From Cokeromyces recurvatus (lineage: Eukaryota; Mucoromycota; Mucoromycetes; Mucorales; Mucoraceae), in the NCBI RefSeq assembly GCF_025118155.1, contig NW_026251391.1, positions 933,501-997,500 of the forward strand: a DNA stretch of 64,000 nucleotides. Direction: 5' to 3'. Shown here piece after piece: positions 36,743-48,271 of this stretch (positions within the stretch are counted from its first letter, which is position 1; each line of letters opens with the position of its first letter). The notes below the pieces were generated by a model. That model did no database searches. It was not told the origin of the DNA and was given only the letters and a program-made list of their open reading frames with translations. A program made the translations under genes and the position numbers.

Positions 36743-38835
36743 TTATGTAAATATAAAGAGAGAGAGAGAGAGAGATTTTAAATAAATATTAAAAGACATG
36801 AATGATTGAATCCTTTATATAAGTCTTTTCATGATTGTACAGAATTAATTTCATGAAAGAAAAAATAAAAAGTTACACAATAGCTTCAGAACCTCTCAGT
36901 CAAAAAAAAAAAAGTTTCATTAAAGCTTATAATGAATCATCATGATATGAAAAAAAAAGGAGGAGGGAATAGGATGACAGATGCTATAACTTACACATAA
37001 TATTTATAATGTTACATCAAAATTCAGATCCTTCGTAAAATGTGGTATCTGATTCTTCTTTTATCAGCTCATGACGCGGTCAACACGATAATAAATAATG
37101 TAGCACAATTGATTGTATACCCTATCATTCGACATCATTTAACTAATAGCTAAATATTAAATGAATGTATCGATCTAGAATTTGTTAAATATTATTCTAT
37201 GGTAACATTATTAGGTTTTATTCAACATTTTACCGAATTATTATTATTATTTCAAAGGAAGAAAATAAATAATATTATATCACTACTTTATATATATGTC
37301 ATCATCATAAAGGATTAAACAAACTGTAAATATACATCTATTATTTGATTTATAATAGAAGCACTATTTTATAACAGTATTATATATACATACATACACA
37401 TATGTAGATATGTATTAAGATAACACATTTGCTATCAGGATATTAATATTCATTATTCGTTGATAACGTTATATAGTAGTAGGACGAGTAAAATTAAAAA
37501 ATTTGTATCACGGTATTATAATTATTCATATTCTGCTGCTAATGTGTAGTATCTTCTTATTTGAAGATATTCCCTGAAATAACTATAATGCACGAGGAGT
37601 AGTAATTCTCCTATATTATTATTATTATTATTACTGTATACATTTTAAGTATTTTTTTTTTTTTTGAAAACATGTCAATAAGGGCTTGTTTCGTATCAAC
37701 TTATTTCACCCAAAGTGATGAATAATTTCTAACTTATCTAAATAATAATAAATAAATAAACAAAAAAACATGTATAAGCTCAATTGTAAATTAGCTAGCC
37801 ATACTTTTCTTATAGTGCCGAGGTCTTCTCTATATTATTATTATACAACGAATTTTTATATAAAAATTGTTCATGTATGTTAAATTAATTTATATATAAT
37901 GAGTAACCGAAAAAAAAAGTTAAAAGAATCATCTTGTCCACCTTATCTCCTCTTCTTCTCATATGTAACTGCATGTATGCATTCAAAGCCGTGACTTATT
38001 ATCAACTCTAGACAAATTGTAAAAACATGTACTGACATAAAAAAAATATATTTTATAGTTCCTTTTTTTTATTATTATTTTCCTTCACGTATGAATAATA
38101 TATTTAAGATACTATTCTCCCAAAATATAATAATAATACTACAAACTCTATATTTACCTCCTTTCTTATTATTCTCTTTGATTATCATAGAATAGCAACA
38201 CGAATAATAGGGACATAATGATGAAATAAGAGTATTTTATATGCTAATGATGAATTATGATCTCACTAATCTGTGTAGTTTATATCCTATTTTTAATAAG
38301 ATAGATAAAAGCAATATAAAAGTTGGTATTTGTTGCATGAATTTCATATATATATATGTATTTATATACAGACTTAACTCATGTAAAGTAGTAATAGTAG
38401 TAGCAAAAGAAGTATAGATTAAGGATAATGTATATATAAAGCCAAATATTTTTTTTAAGGATATATATTTTTTTTAAATGCAAATATTTAAGCAAAATCC
38501 AGCAGCATTATTAATTGGGCCAGCTGTTTAAATATATAAGGGTTGGATGGTCATGTATCAAATATATATGTATATGTATGGAGAATATAGTGTATAGTGG
38601 CGTTTTCTTAATTATTTAATATGCATAAGACCCCGTTCAAATCATGACAGAAAACTAAACCGAGCAATCAAGTTAAAACTATAAAAGTATTTCTTTTAAA
38701 GAAGAAAAAAAAAAAAGGAAAAGAAAAAAAAAGAAAGACCTTTCTTTCTTAAACAAAGACATTATAGAGAAATAAATTTCTAAAGCATATCTTTTTTTTT
38801 ATATATATATATGACTTTATTCTTTATTCGTCATC
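36743..38835. other. Intergenic (2.1 kb), shared upstream region of GH45 and bZIP genes
   Basis: No exon I can support. It is AT-rich with TA repeats, ATT repeats near 37615 and a GA run just upstream of the GH45 start (36757-36775). Confidence 0.6.
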
Positions 38836-38892
38836 ATGTCTTTATCTATAAATATGGCTCCATCTAACCATTTACAACAACAGCAACAGCAG

Positions 38893-38948
<56 letters not shown>

Positions 38949-39825
38949 AACACATTATCAATCAAAGCCTATGGCTATTTCATCCATTACTTCTTCAACA
39001 TTACCAGATCCAAATCTGGTCGTTGCATCTCCTTCTGATACAACAGGCTCATCTACTTCGTCACCTTCTTTAACTCATAACCAGCATATAAATACGGATA
39101 GAATAAAAACATCCTCACCTAGTAGCACCACCAACTCACAAAAGTCATTTTCACCTCCTTACCCTACTTCATCATCATCACCTAACTCATCGCCTGATAA
39201 TCATTCATTAGAGGAAAACAGGCACTTTTATTTTCAACGACCTCAAACATATAACAATAATCATCACCGTCATTTTCACTATCCGTTTGAAACCACTCCT
39301 ATCAGTACTAGTCATCATCGTATCATGCCTTACACTCCAAGTCGATTATTAACCGCATCCAACACGGTCACATCACCTTCCTTTTCAGCGCCCTTATCCT
39401 TGCAAGAACGTCGGCAGCGTAACAAGGCAGCATCAGCCAAATATCGAGCTAAAAAGAATCAACAGCATGGTGAGATGCGTACACTGATTTCGTCTTTAAC
39501 AAAAGAAAATGATCTTTTACAAAGACAATTAGAGAATGCTCGACAAGAAAATAATCGTTTAAAGGCAACATGTGATCGACTTCGAGGTAAAATACTTGCA
39601 GAAAAGATGTTGAAAAAGTTATTAGGTCATCCACCATCACAGCAAGATGATAATGAAATGACACAAACAGTTAACAATAAACAGCCGTCATCTTATAATG
39701 ATTATTATTTTAATCAAGAAAAGACTCGACAAATATCATTAAACACATTTAAGAAAAGATATGATGAAGATATTGACTTTGATGATGGAGAAGAAGAAGA
39801 AGAAGAAGATATTGGAAAGAGTTAA
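38836..39825 (+). CDS. bZIP transcription factor
   Basis: Single exon, 329 aa. After a ~27-residue glutamine run (CAG/CAA mix, 38873-38949) and a Ser/Thr/Pro-rich region comes the basic region LQERRQRNKAASAKYRAKKN (about residues 191-210), with the bZIP signature N..A(A/S)..(Y/F)R. The following heptads (SSLTKENDLLQRQLENARQE, then NNRLKATCDRLRGKIL) form the leucine zipper. It resembles the fungal sulphur/amino-acid regulators (Cys3, Met4/Zip1 class) in basic-region sequence, but subgroup assignment is inference. A poly-acidic tail (DDGEEEEEEDIGKS) ends the protein. A second in-frame Met at codon 7 is an alternative start. Confidence 0.93.
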
Positions 39826-40204
39826 TATATACATACTTACCTACCTACATACATACATATACCATATTTATATACATATTTGTACACAAATAATCATTTA
39901 AATTAAATCACTAAAAAAAAAAAAAGAAAAAAAAAAGAAAAAAAAAAAAAAAAGAGAGAAGCCTTTTTATTATGTTCCAAGATAAAACCTATTACACACA
40001 CACACATGTTTATTGTATACGAAGCATATACAATTTTACTTATGCAATTCTTTCTTTTTATGCAGTTATAACTTCTTCTTTTTTTTTTCCCCTCTCCCTT
40101 TCTTTTATTGTTTATGACATGATAAAAATAAATAAATAGAATATATTATACAAGACTACTGTTGTATGAATGTATGTTTTGACAATTTATTATCATTTGG
40201 AAGA
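39826..40204. other. Intergenic between bZIP and NDUFA13 3' ends
   Basis: Short low-complexity region with a TACC/TACA run (39830-39860) and an A-rich run (39912-39957). Convergent 3' ends; no exon seen. Confidence 0.6.
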
Positions 40205-40697
40205 TTATTTCTCATTTTCAGGAACAAGTACATAGCTTGGTGGAGTAAAATAGCTTGTATTATTATAAACTGATTCTCCAACTTTCCAGTCTTTAACATC
40301 TTTCATAATTTCTTCTTCATGTCCTCTTGCAGCTTCCATACGGCGGTACATGTCACGATCTGCTTCAGCTGTTAAAAGTGGAATCAAATGAATTCGAGAC
40401 CAAAGATTTTCTCGTTTTAATTCTCTAATGTGTGTGTGTGTGTGTTTTTTTTTAACTACTTTATAAGCTGATTTCTTTTTTTTTTTTTTTTTTTTTTTGT
40501 ATACATAATTTGTTTATACTTGATAGGTTTTAAACATACCTTCTTTCTAAATTGTTTTGACCTACTCTATAAAACCCAAATGCTGAAATGGCAGCAATAC
40601 TTGCAAGAAGAACAAGACCAGAAGGTCCACGTTTGGGTAAATAACGTCTATATTTAACTTCAGAAAATCCTTGAGGAGGAGGTACTTCTTGAACCAT
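40205..40697 (-). CDS. NDUFA13: NADH dehydrogenase complex I subunit NDUFA13 / GRIM-19
   Basis: Accessory subunit of mitochondrial complex I. Exons on the complement are 40697-40540 and 40424-40205, 125 aa. N-terminal QEVPPPQGFSEVKYRRYLPK matches the family PPxGGYxxxxYKRxLP motif. One membrane helix follows (SGLVLLASIAAISAFGFYRV, about residues 26-45), then the conserved NLERRELKRENLWSRIHLIP joined across the intron and the ..LLTAEADRDMYRR block. Its presence shows that the organism keeps rotenone-type complex I. It is divergent from the TMEM184 gene and shares 644 bp of upstream DNA that contains a palindromic CRE-like site. Confidence 0.94.
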
Positions 40698-41341
40698 GAT
40701 CCCTTTTTTTTTTATATATGTATGTATATACTATGTAGAATAAAGTAATATTTGAAAGTTGTGTAGTATAATTATTATTAATATGGGGAAATGTTTGACC
40801 AAAAAAATCTATCCCAGCCCTGTAGAGAAGAAAGTGGGGAGAGAACGTGACGTCGACGTCAAAACAATTTATTATTGACCACCACCACCACTCACTCACT
40901 CACTCACTCACTGCTGAATTATAATAAATTTGAGGAAAAAAAGAACAATGTCATAATAAGGACGACAACAAGAATTAATAGCATCTGCTTTTATGATGGA
41001 TCTCTTCACTACTGATTTAAAGATCTAATAATCTCTTGTATATAAATAAAATAGACACACATACTTTATATATAAATATTAATCACTAGCAAAAAAAAAA
41101 AAAAAACATGAAGTTTTACAGTAAATAAAAGAATTGAATGTACTAGTCTCATTAGAAATGCTTTTTACTTTAGTCCATCTTTTCATATTTTTTTTTTCTG
41201 TCTATGTTAATGAGACTCAAAAAAAAAAAAAAGGATAGCATTAAATATTAAAATTCAAGGTTACACCTCCCTTTTATTTATTTATTTATTAGTATTATTT
41301 TGCCTTTATTTCCACATTTTTATTTTTATTTTATAGATCTA
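40698..41341. other. Divergent promoter region, NDUFA13 / TMEM184
   Basis: Contains the 14-bp palindrome at 40848-40861 and a (CACT)n run at 40887-40912. No exon seen. Confidence 0.6.
40848..40861. promoter_or_regulatory. Palindromic CRE/ATF-like site TGACGTCGACGTCA
   Basis: Perfect 14-bp dyad made of TGACGTC and GACGTCA, about 150 bp upstream of the NDUFA13 start and 480 bp upstream of the TMEM184 start. bZIP factors of the ATF/CREB class bind TGACGTCA-type sequence. No binding is shown here. Confidence 0.45.
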
Positions 41342-43019
41342 ATGGATGAGCATTGCCCTACATTAGGTGGATTAAGCGAAAATGGATTGTAAAAAAAAAA
41401 AAAAAAAAAAATTCTCTTTTAAACAAAAAACAAAAAACAAGTCTGAATTTTAGCTTTATATATTAAAACCATTTTTCTTGTAGTAATCCAGAATTTGACT
41501 TGAAACAACTTGTATTAAACCCAAGGTAAATAAATAAATAAATAAATATAAAAGAGGGATAAAAGTAGGGGGATATTTCAAATGCATATTAATTTTATAT
41601 TTCCCCTACACACACACCTACCTATATACTTCTCCTTTTCCTGCTTAAAGTAATTCTATGCATGTATGGGGTTGGTTAACTTCAGGATTTCTTGTTTTAT
41701 GTACAATCACAATAGCTTCACATACAATCAATGAACACCTTCATTATTACTATACACCCAATATTCAAAGACATAAAGTAAGAGTCATAGCTTATCCTGC
41801 AGCCTATTCAATTTTAGCTTGGCTTTCTTATTTAAAATATGATTATGAAACTGTCATCTTATTCTTTGCTCGTCTATTTGAATCTTTTGCTGTCTATAAC
41901 CTTTATATGTGTTTACAGGCCTATCTTGAACCATTCAGAATCAAAAATGAAGGTATTAAAGAATCAATGAAAACAAAGGTGCTTGGTGTATATACCTTAA
42001 ATTTGTAAATATAATTGATTCTATTCTTATTCAAATTTATGTATCTCATTTTTTTTTTTTTTTTTTGAAAAAGAAAATCCAAATGGGGACTTCATTTTAG
42101 AGTCATTACAGATGTGCTCGTACTACAATTTCCAATTTGGTAATGCAGATATTTAACTTGTACAGTTAAAAGATATTGATGATGCTACCTTCATAGGAAT
42201 ATTTTAGCAGCTTTAATATCTATCTTTACTCAAATCAAGGGAATTTATTGTGACGGACAATTTAGTCCACATGGAGCTTATGTCTATTTATCCATAATTC
42301 AATTCATTTCATTATCTATTATTCTTATGGCTCTATTTACTTATCTTTCTGTTTATAATGATGAATGGAAAGAAGGACAGATTAGAGCACATGGTATGTT
42401 TTGGTGTGTTAAGGGGCCGATTATGGTTATATTTTATTTTGGAGATATTTTACTCGCTATTTTAAGTTATTTTAATATCATCAAGGATAAACCAGCGGGA
42501 ACACCAGGTGGGACCTATTGGACAGCTGCTGCGATCAAAAATGGTTACTATGTCCTCATCATTTGTGTTTGTATGACAGCTGTAGCTATTTTAATGCAAA
42601 TCTATTTCGGTGTTGATGCTAAAGAATATGAACATAACTTGGATGAAGATGGTTACTTTGAAGCACTTAAAGATGGATTCTTGGCTTATATCCCTCAATT
42701 TCTTATGAAAGTCTTTAGATGTGGTGAAGAAACAGTCGTATTGGCAAAGAAACGACATCGACTTAACAAAAAAGATAAAAGGAGACTACAACGAACAAGT
42801 GAAGATAATTTATTAACAGTTTCAACTCATTTAGAAGAATATCCTCACGATCCATCGTCAAGATCTATTCATCACTATGCATCATCACAACAACAACCTA
42901 CACTACTTCATTTAAGAGATAGAAAAGAGTGTATGGATCAATATGATAACTCTTTATCATTACCACTTGAAAACTTTACCGCCAATATCATCCATGATAA
43001 ACGACAGCAGTCATCCTAA
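41342..43019 (+). CDS. TMEM184 / organic solute transporter alpha (Ost-alpha) family membrane protein
   Basis: Seven-helix membrane protein of the Ost-alpha/TMEM184 family; fungal members are mostly uncharacterised. Exons are 41342-41388, 41484-41525, 41651-42004, 42074-42139 and 42197-43019, 443 aa. Motifs are HVWGWLTSGFLVLCTITIAS (first helix), QRHKVRVIAYPAAYSILAWL, RLFESFAVYNLYMCLQAYL, WGLHFRVITDVLVLQFPIWN, and PHGAYVYLSIIQFISLSI followed by HGMFWCVKGPIMVIFYFGD. These correspond to the family's RI..M.P.Y...S, E...Y.FL.L..., QF and F..VK blocks. The C-terminal ~100 residues are cytosolic and Ser/Arg-rich. The exon 3 donor at 42005 is the only GT that preserves frame into exon 4. The tail contains several basic-Ser sites, possibly phosphorylated. 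Confidence 0.9.
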
Positions 43020-43703
43020 TAAAGAGTTTGTACCTTTACCTAACGAAACACAATCACTACTAGTGAGCCATTCATATTCCACCCACCATCACTACTACTA
43101 CCCCTAACAACTAGTATGCAATCTAGGATTATTCATCATATTTCTTTACAATCTATGAATCCATATTCAATTCATGAATTCAATAATACAAAGAAGTGAA
43201 TAAAAAAAAAAGATTAGCCTGACTTCTTCCCTGCTGCTGCCTTTTTTTTTTTTTTTTTTTTTTCTGTCTCCAAATATTAATTACGTAATAAAAAAGTATC
43301 CATAGTGAGTAAATGAAACTATTTTTTTTTTTTGGAGAGGGGTAAAGTTAAGAACTACTAAAAGTAATAAACTTGTTGCTAAAACTGGAGAAATAAACTA
43401 AAAAAAAAAAAGAGGGAGCAAAGCATGACTACTACTGCTGTTTAGGAGGATAACGGGTGTGTTCAAAAGAAGAAGGCTGTTTACCAATTATTAGGTTAAA
43501 TGCTTACGAAAATATTCATCCAACGATAACTCCGTCCTTTTTTTTTTTTTTTTTATGCTACTGCCAACTTGTTGGGATGTAATAATTTTCTTTTTCTTTT
43601 TCTTTTTCTTTCTTTTTCTTTTTCTTTTTCTTTTTTTTTTCTTTTATTTTATAAGAATATATACACGCATATATATATATATATATATATATTTTTTGAA
43701 CTA
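43020..43703. other. Intergenic between TMEM184 and UPF0303 genes
   Basis: T tracts near 43242-43263 and 43540-43555, a CTTTTT repeat (43588-43642) and TA repeats directly before the UPF0303 start. No exon seen. Confidence 0.6.
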
Positions 43704-44127
43704 ATGACGGCAGCAAATAACAACGAACTTCAAAAAATCCTCGAACAAGAAGAAGCTTGTCAATTCAGTTCATTTACCTCGGAGGACGCGCTTGCGTTAG
43801 GATTAAAGCTTATAGATAATATTAAGCCTTATAAAAGGTCCATTGTAGTTGATATTACCTTAAATGGTCATCAACTCTTCCATTATGCTATGAATGATAC
43901 ATACAAGGATAATGATGAATGGGTCCGTCGTAAAAAGTAAAGTAAGCCCCACATCGTATTTAGAAACATAGAAGATAGTCAACTTAATACTAATCATATA
44001 CAACATGTATTTAGCAATACTGTATATCGTTTTGGTCATTCAAGTTATTATATCGGTCGTTATCTTGCTAGTTTAGGTAAAACAATCGAAGAGAAATATT
44101 TTGTAAGTAAAATTTAGAGGAGATAGG

Positions 44128-44175
<48 letters not shown>

Positions 44176-44431
44176 AAAAAAACATTTTAACATGCATGTC
44201 CCTTTCTTTTAGGTCAGTGAAAAGGATTATGCTACTCATGGTGGTGGATTTCCCTTAAAGATTAAAAATGTAGGTGTCGTTGGCACAATTACCGTTTCTG
44301 GTCTTGCCCAGCAGGTAACAATCAATAAATAAATAAATAAAATATCGAGTCTAATCATTTATTAATCATAGGATGACCATAATTTAGTTGCTAATACTAT
44401 TCAATCCTATTTAGTTGGCAATCAACAATAA
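43704..44431 (+). CDS. UPF0303 family protein (YBR137W-like, GlcG/HbpS fold)
   Basis: Exons are 43704-43936, 44015-44102, 44213-44314 and 44372-44431, 160 aa, the usual size. Matches the UPF0303/heme-degrading-domain family: FTSEDALALGLKLIDNI, IVVDITLNGHQLFHYAM, then DNDEWVRRKNNTVYRFGHSS joined across intron 1, GGGFPLKIKNVGVVGTITVS and the final helix DDHNLVANTIQSYL. The yeast homologue YBR137W is a small cytosolic oligomer of poorly defined function; bacterial relatives bind haem or corrinoids. The ATG at 43704 is chosen because the open frame upstream is only poly-Phe/Tyr from CT- and TA-rich sequence. It converges with the SLC25 gene, with 149 bp between stops. Confidence 0.9.
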
Positions 44432-44580
44432 ATGTATATGTGTGTCTGAGTGAGTGAGTGAGTGAGTGAGTGTATATATGTGTGCATATATGTCTCTTAA
44501 TAAACAGAACTATATAAAGGAGGAGAAGGATGACTCGTTTATAAAACTTTATTTACATGGTTCTTTCTTTCTTTTTTTCT

Positions 44581-44848
44581 TCATAAAATAATTGCTTCAT
44601 CTTGTTTCTTCAATGTGGTTAATTGATTTGTTTGATAGAATTTCATTGTCCATGTATACGCAAAAAAAGTTGCAGCATTGGAAGGGAAAGCTCTTAAGAT
44701 AGTAGGTGTCAAACCTCTAAAAAATATACGCCATCCCTCAGTTCTATAAGATCGTATAATACAATCCATAAAGCCCTTATATCTTTCAGGTTCTGTTTGA
44801 ACTCTTGTTTTTACCACATCTATTAACAAAATAGATATGTGTATATTA

Positions 44849-44881
<33 letters not shown>

Positions 44882-45227
44882 AGTAAAATTAGTTTACCAG
44901 CAAAATAAGTAGAACACCAAGCAATGATACCAGCTGATCCACCTGCTAAAATAATTTTTGGGCCCGTAAGTTCATGATCAACGTGACCATTCTTTAATTC
45001 TGAAGCTGGAGTCAGAGCTCTGCAAATAAATTCATAAGTCAAAAAATAGGGGCCAAAGCTAAGTTCACGTAACATGGTGGGTATCATTCCTTTAAAGCAA
45101 TAACTTATTCCACCTGTTCCGTATAATTTCTTTAAACAATCAATAGGACCTTTTATCGTCATTACTTTTGTTTGATTTTGTAGTTGCACTTTTACTAATT
45201 CCATTGGACAAGTAATAAGACTTTAAA

Positions 45228-45265
<38 letters not shown>

Positions 45266-46174
45266 AAAAAAAAAAGAAAGCTAAACGATTCCTATTCATA
45301 TGTACCTTGTTATTACACCAGCACCCATTCCAGCAATAAATACATGCTTTAAAGAAGTTATATTATTTTCCTTCTTTTCGTTTATAGTTGAATTATAATT
45401 TTCTTGAAAGTTAATTAGCCAAGTATAAGATCCAAATACTAAAGCATTAACACCTGCTACAGCAACCTACATAATACAAATTATATACATATGTGTGTAA
45501 AGAAGAGAGAAAAAGAAAAAGAACATGATTGATTCTCACTTACAGCAGGAGTAGCCTATATAGAAAACGATACAATTATACAAGTTCATATTAAAATTTG
45601 TATATATATATGTAATGTTTCTTTTTTACCATTCCTTTATACAATCCAATAAACTATACAGATTGGTTAGCATTCATGTATAAATAATGATTAAATAGAT
45701 AGAGTATTACTTTTTCTTGTTTAATAGTTGTTATAAAGCAATTCCATGTGCCTTTATATCGAGAAGCCAACTCACGAGATTGTAATCTAACTTTTACTGT
45801 ATAAAGTATATATCAATAGATTAGATCTATTTATCACCTTTTTTTCTTTTTTTTTACATATATATGTGTGTATATAAAACCTGTATCTATGTATATAAAA
45901 GTAAATATATATTTATAATGCTACGTTATCTATATGCATATATACCAAAAGGATGGCCCACGGCTAAACCTGCTAAACCTATATGATAATTGAATACTCT
46001 ATGAATTATATACTTTATTATCTGGTTTACATACTAACCACCAACTAATCCTGATAAAAAACTATCAAACGTTTTTACATTAGGTCTTTCAGCTATAATT
46101 ATAGAATTTAGATATCATAAAAGTGAAACAAAGTCATCGTCAATCAACTCACGTATTTCGTCTACATCCAACAT
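44581..46174 (-). CDS. Mitochondrial carrier (SLC25), carnitine/acylcarnitine-basic amino acid clade
   Basis: Inner-membrane transporter. Ten coding exons on the complement: 46174-46153 (22 nt), 46092-46039, 45978-45946, 45886-45881 (6 nt), 45796-45711, 45653-45630 (24 nt), 45555-45544 (12 nt), 45466-45306, 45220-44898 and 44819-44581, 319 aa, normal carrier length. Signature 1 reads GHPFDTVKVRLQ; its D and T come from the 6-nt exon. Signature 2 is TCPMELVKVQLQ. Signature 3 is YFADVVKTRVQ, where F replaces the usual Pro. Loop blocks include GLYKGMATPAVAVAGVNAL, whose ATPA is the 12-nt exon, and FFRGLTPTILRAFPSNAATF, which is like SLC25A29/A45/A20. The exact substrate cannot be read from sequence alone. 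Confidence 0.9.
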
Positions 46175-46591
46175 TTTACTATAAAGAAAAAAAGGGAGGA
46201 ATAAAAGAAAAGGAGAAAGAAAAGAGGAAAGAAAAAAGTGCATATAAATATTCATATATGTCTTACAACATAACAGCATAAAAGGGAGGGGGTTTATAAA
46301 TCATGTTCATCATGTCAAACATTGAATTCTCACGAATTACGGAAATTATCCCACGCTGCATACGATTGACTATTTTGTAAATGATTATTTTGATAACAAT
46401 AGACATCATCATGTTATTCTTATACGTCTTCTAACCAATTTAGATTCTTAAAAGGAAATAGTAAATATTATTCACTTTTATTTATTACTATATTAAGCAT
46501 ATATGTACATATTTATTTAATTTTTTTTTGGTATATTTCCTTTAAAGTCTTGTTATTATAATAGAATGACATTGATAACAAGAGTACCACT

Positions 46592-46622
<31 letters not shown>

Positions 46623-46793
46623 ATAGTTGTTGTTGTTCTTCTGATAAGCTGAAGGTGTTCTTGTGTCCGACCGGACGACAAAATAGATAATCGGAGTTTA
46701 ATTTTTTGTTGTTCGACGGCTCTAACAAATTGATGAAAGGTAAAGGATTACAGCATAGCAGAATAAGTGAATCTTTCTCTTTTTAAAACCGAA
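46175..46793. other. Divergent upstream region of SLC25 and uL15 genes
   Basis: Contains a GCT triplet run (46596-46622) and AT-rich sequence. No exon seen. The uL15 promoter must lie here, because the start codon is at 46794. Confidence 0.55.
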
Positions 46794-47001
46794 ATGGTGA
46801 GTGCACATAATAGAGGATGATGAAATGAGAGTAGAAGCAAATTAAACAGCATGTGTATACTATCTCTATTATTCAAATGGTGTTCAAAAAAAAAAGTACA
46901 TGGATGGATGGATGGATGGATATGCATATTATTTTGACTTGAAGTAAAAAAAAAAAATATGTATAAATTACAACAAAATCAATAATTTACAACTTGAAGA
47001 A

Positions 47002-47065
<64 letters not shown>

Positions 47066-47750
47066 TTCTAAACTAAAGATAAACGATATAACATTTTCAG
47101 CTTGCTTTATTTTCAATAGTAAAAAAAAAAGTCAAATACTTAACTTCAATCTTATTTCATCATCCTTTATAAAGCAAGATTATCTTTTTTTTTTAAAAAA
47201 AAAGGAGACAGAAATAAATATTAACATATCTTATCCTTATTATAGCCTACCAGACTTCACCACAACAGAAAGAAGCGTGGACACGTCTCAGCCGGTCACG
47301 GTCGTATTGGCAAGCACAGAAAGCACCCTGGTGGTCGTGGTCTTGCTGGTGGTCAACACCATCATCGTACCAACATGGATAAGTACCATCCTGGTTACTT
47401 TGGTAAGGTCGGTATGCGTCACTTCCACTTGAAGAAGAACCCTAACTGGCGTCCTGTTGTCAACCTCGATCAAATCTGGACTCTTGCTGGTGAAGGTGTT
47501 CGTGAAAAGTATAAGAATACTGAAAAGGTTCCTGTTATTGATGTCCTTGAAAAGGTAATGATGGACACACACATGTATGAGTGAATACTAAATTGAATAA
47601 TCCTATTTTTTATGATTATTTTAGGGTTACGGTAAGGTTTTGGCTAAGGGTAAGATCTCTCAACCTGTCATTGTCCGTACTCGTTTCGTCTCTGCTCTTG
47701 CTGAAAAGAAGATCAAGGCTGCTGGTGGTGTTGTTGAACTCGTTGCTTAA
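46794..47750 (+). CDS. RPL27A: 60S ribosomal protein uL15 (L27a / yeast L28)
   Basis: Large-subunit ribosomal protein. Coding exons are 46794-46796 (the ATG only), 47246-47554 and 47625-47750, 145 aa. Diagnostic sequence follows the start directly: [19 protein letters not shown], then [39 protein letters not shown] and, after intron 2, [17 protein letters not shown]. The exon 1 donor is ATG/GTGAGT and the acceptor TTATTATAG/CC; no other ATG upstream of PTRL fits the frame. Codon use is strongly biased (GGT, AAG, CGT, GTC), unlike neighbouring genes, as expected of a highly expressed gene. Intron 1 is 449 bp and holds GGAT, CAA and T10A9 repeats. Confidence 0.95.
47004..47064. repeat. CAA trinucleotide repeat (about 20 units) in uL15 intron 1
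   Basis: Uninterrupted (CAA)n of about 60 bp inside the first intron; an ATGG/GGAT tetranucleotide run lies upstream near 46899-46921. Confidence 0.92.
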
Positions 47751-48271
47751 AATTTTTGATTTTAAATGAATTAAAGGATTAAGTTTTACACCATTTGCAT
47801 ATCAAAAAAAAATTTTTTTTTTACCCTTTTTTTTAATGTATAAACATATATCTTTTTTTTTTAGAAAAAAAAAAAAGAGGAAGTATGAGGAACGAGTGAA
47901 GGGTTAAAGCTTTTGAGAATATCTTTATTAAACTTTTTCCTAAAAGTAGTATTGAGTATGTCTAAATGTACATATTTTTTTTTGTTTTAATGCACAATAT
48001 AATATATTAAGATAATATGTATTTTATTAATAAATTTTATATATGATGGTTGACTATAAACAAGCAATAAAATAAAGCATTATGATTATTATGTATAGGA
48101 AAAACAAATAAACAATGCCATTAACCAATTTTTAACCGTCATTTTATAATAAAGTGTCATTATTTATTTATACATAAAGAGATGTAATGAAGAAAGGGAA
48201 AAAAAAATTATAAAAGTACAAGAAAAATAAAATAAAATAAAATAAAAAGCAAATAAGGTATACGGACGAAA
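47751..48271. other. Intergenic between uL15 and sugar-transporter relic
   Basis: 3' region of uL15 with an A9/T10 junction near 47805-47822 and AT-rich sequence. No exon seen. Confidence 0.6.

Noticed and set aside
46813..46870. Box C-like GATGATGA in the uL15 intron, considered as an intronic snoRNA
   Set aside because: No box D (CTGA) at a suitable distance and no terminal stem.
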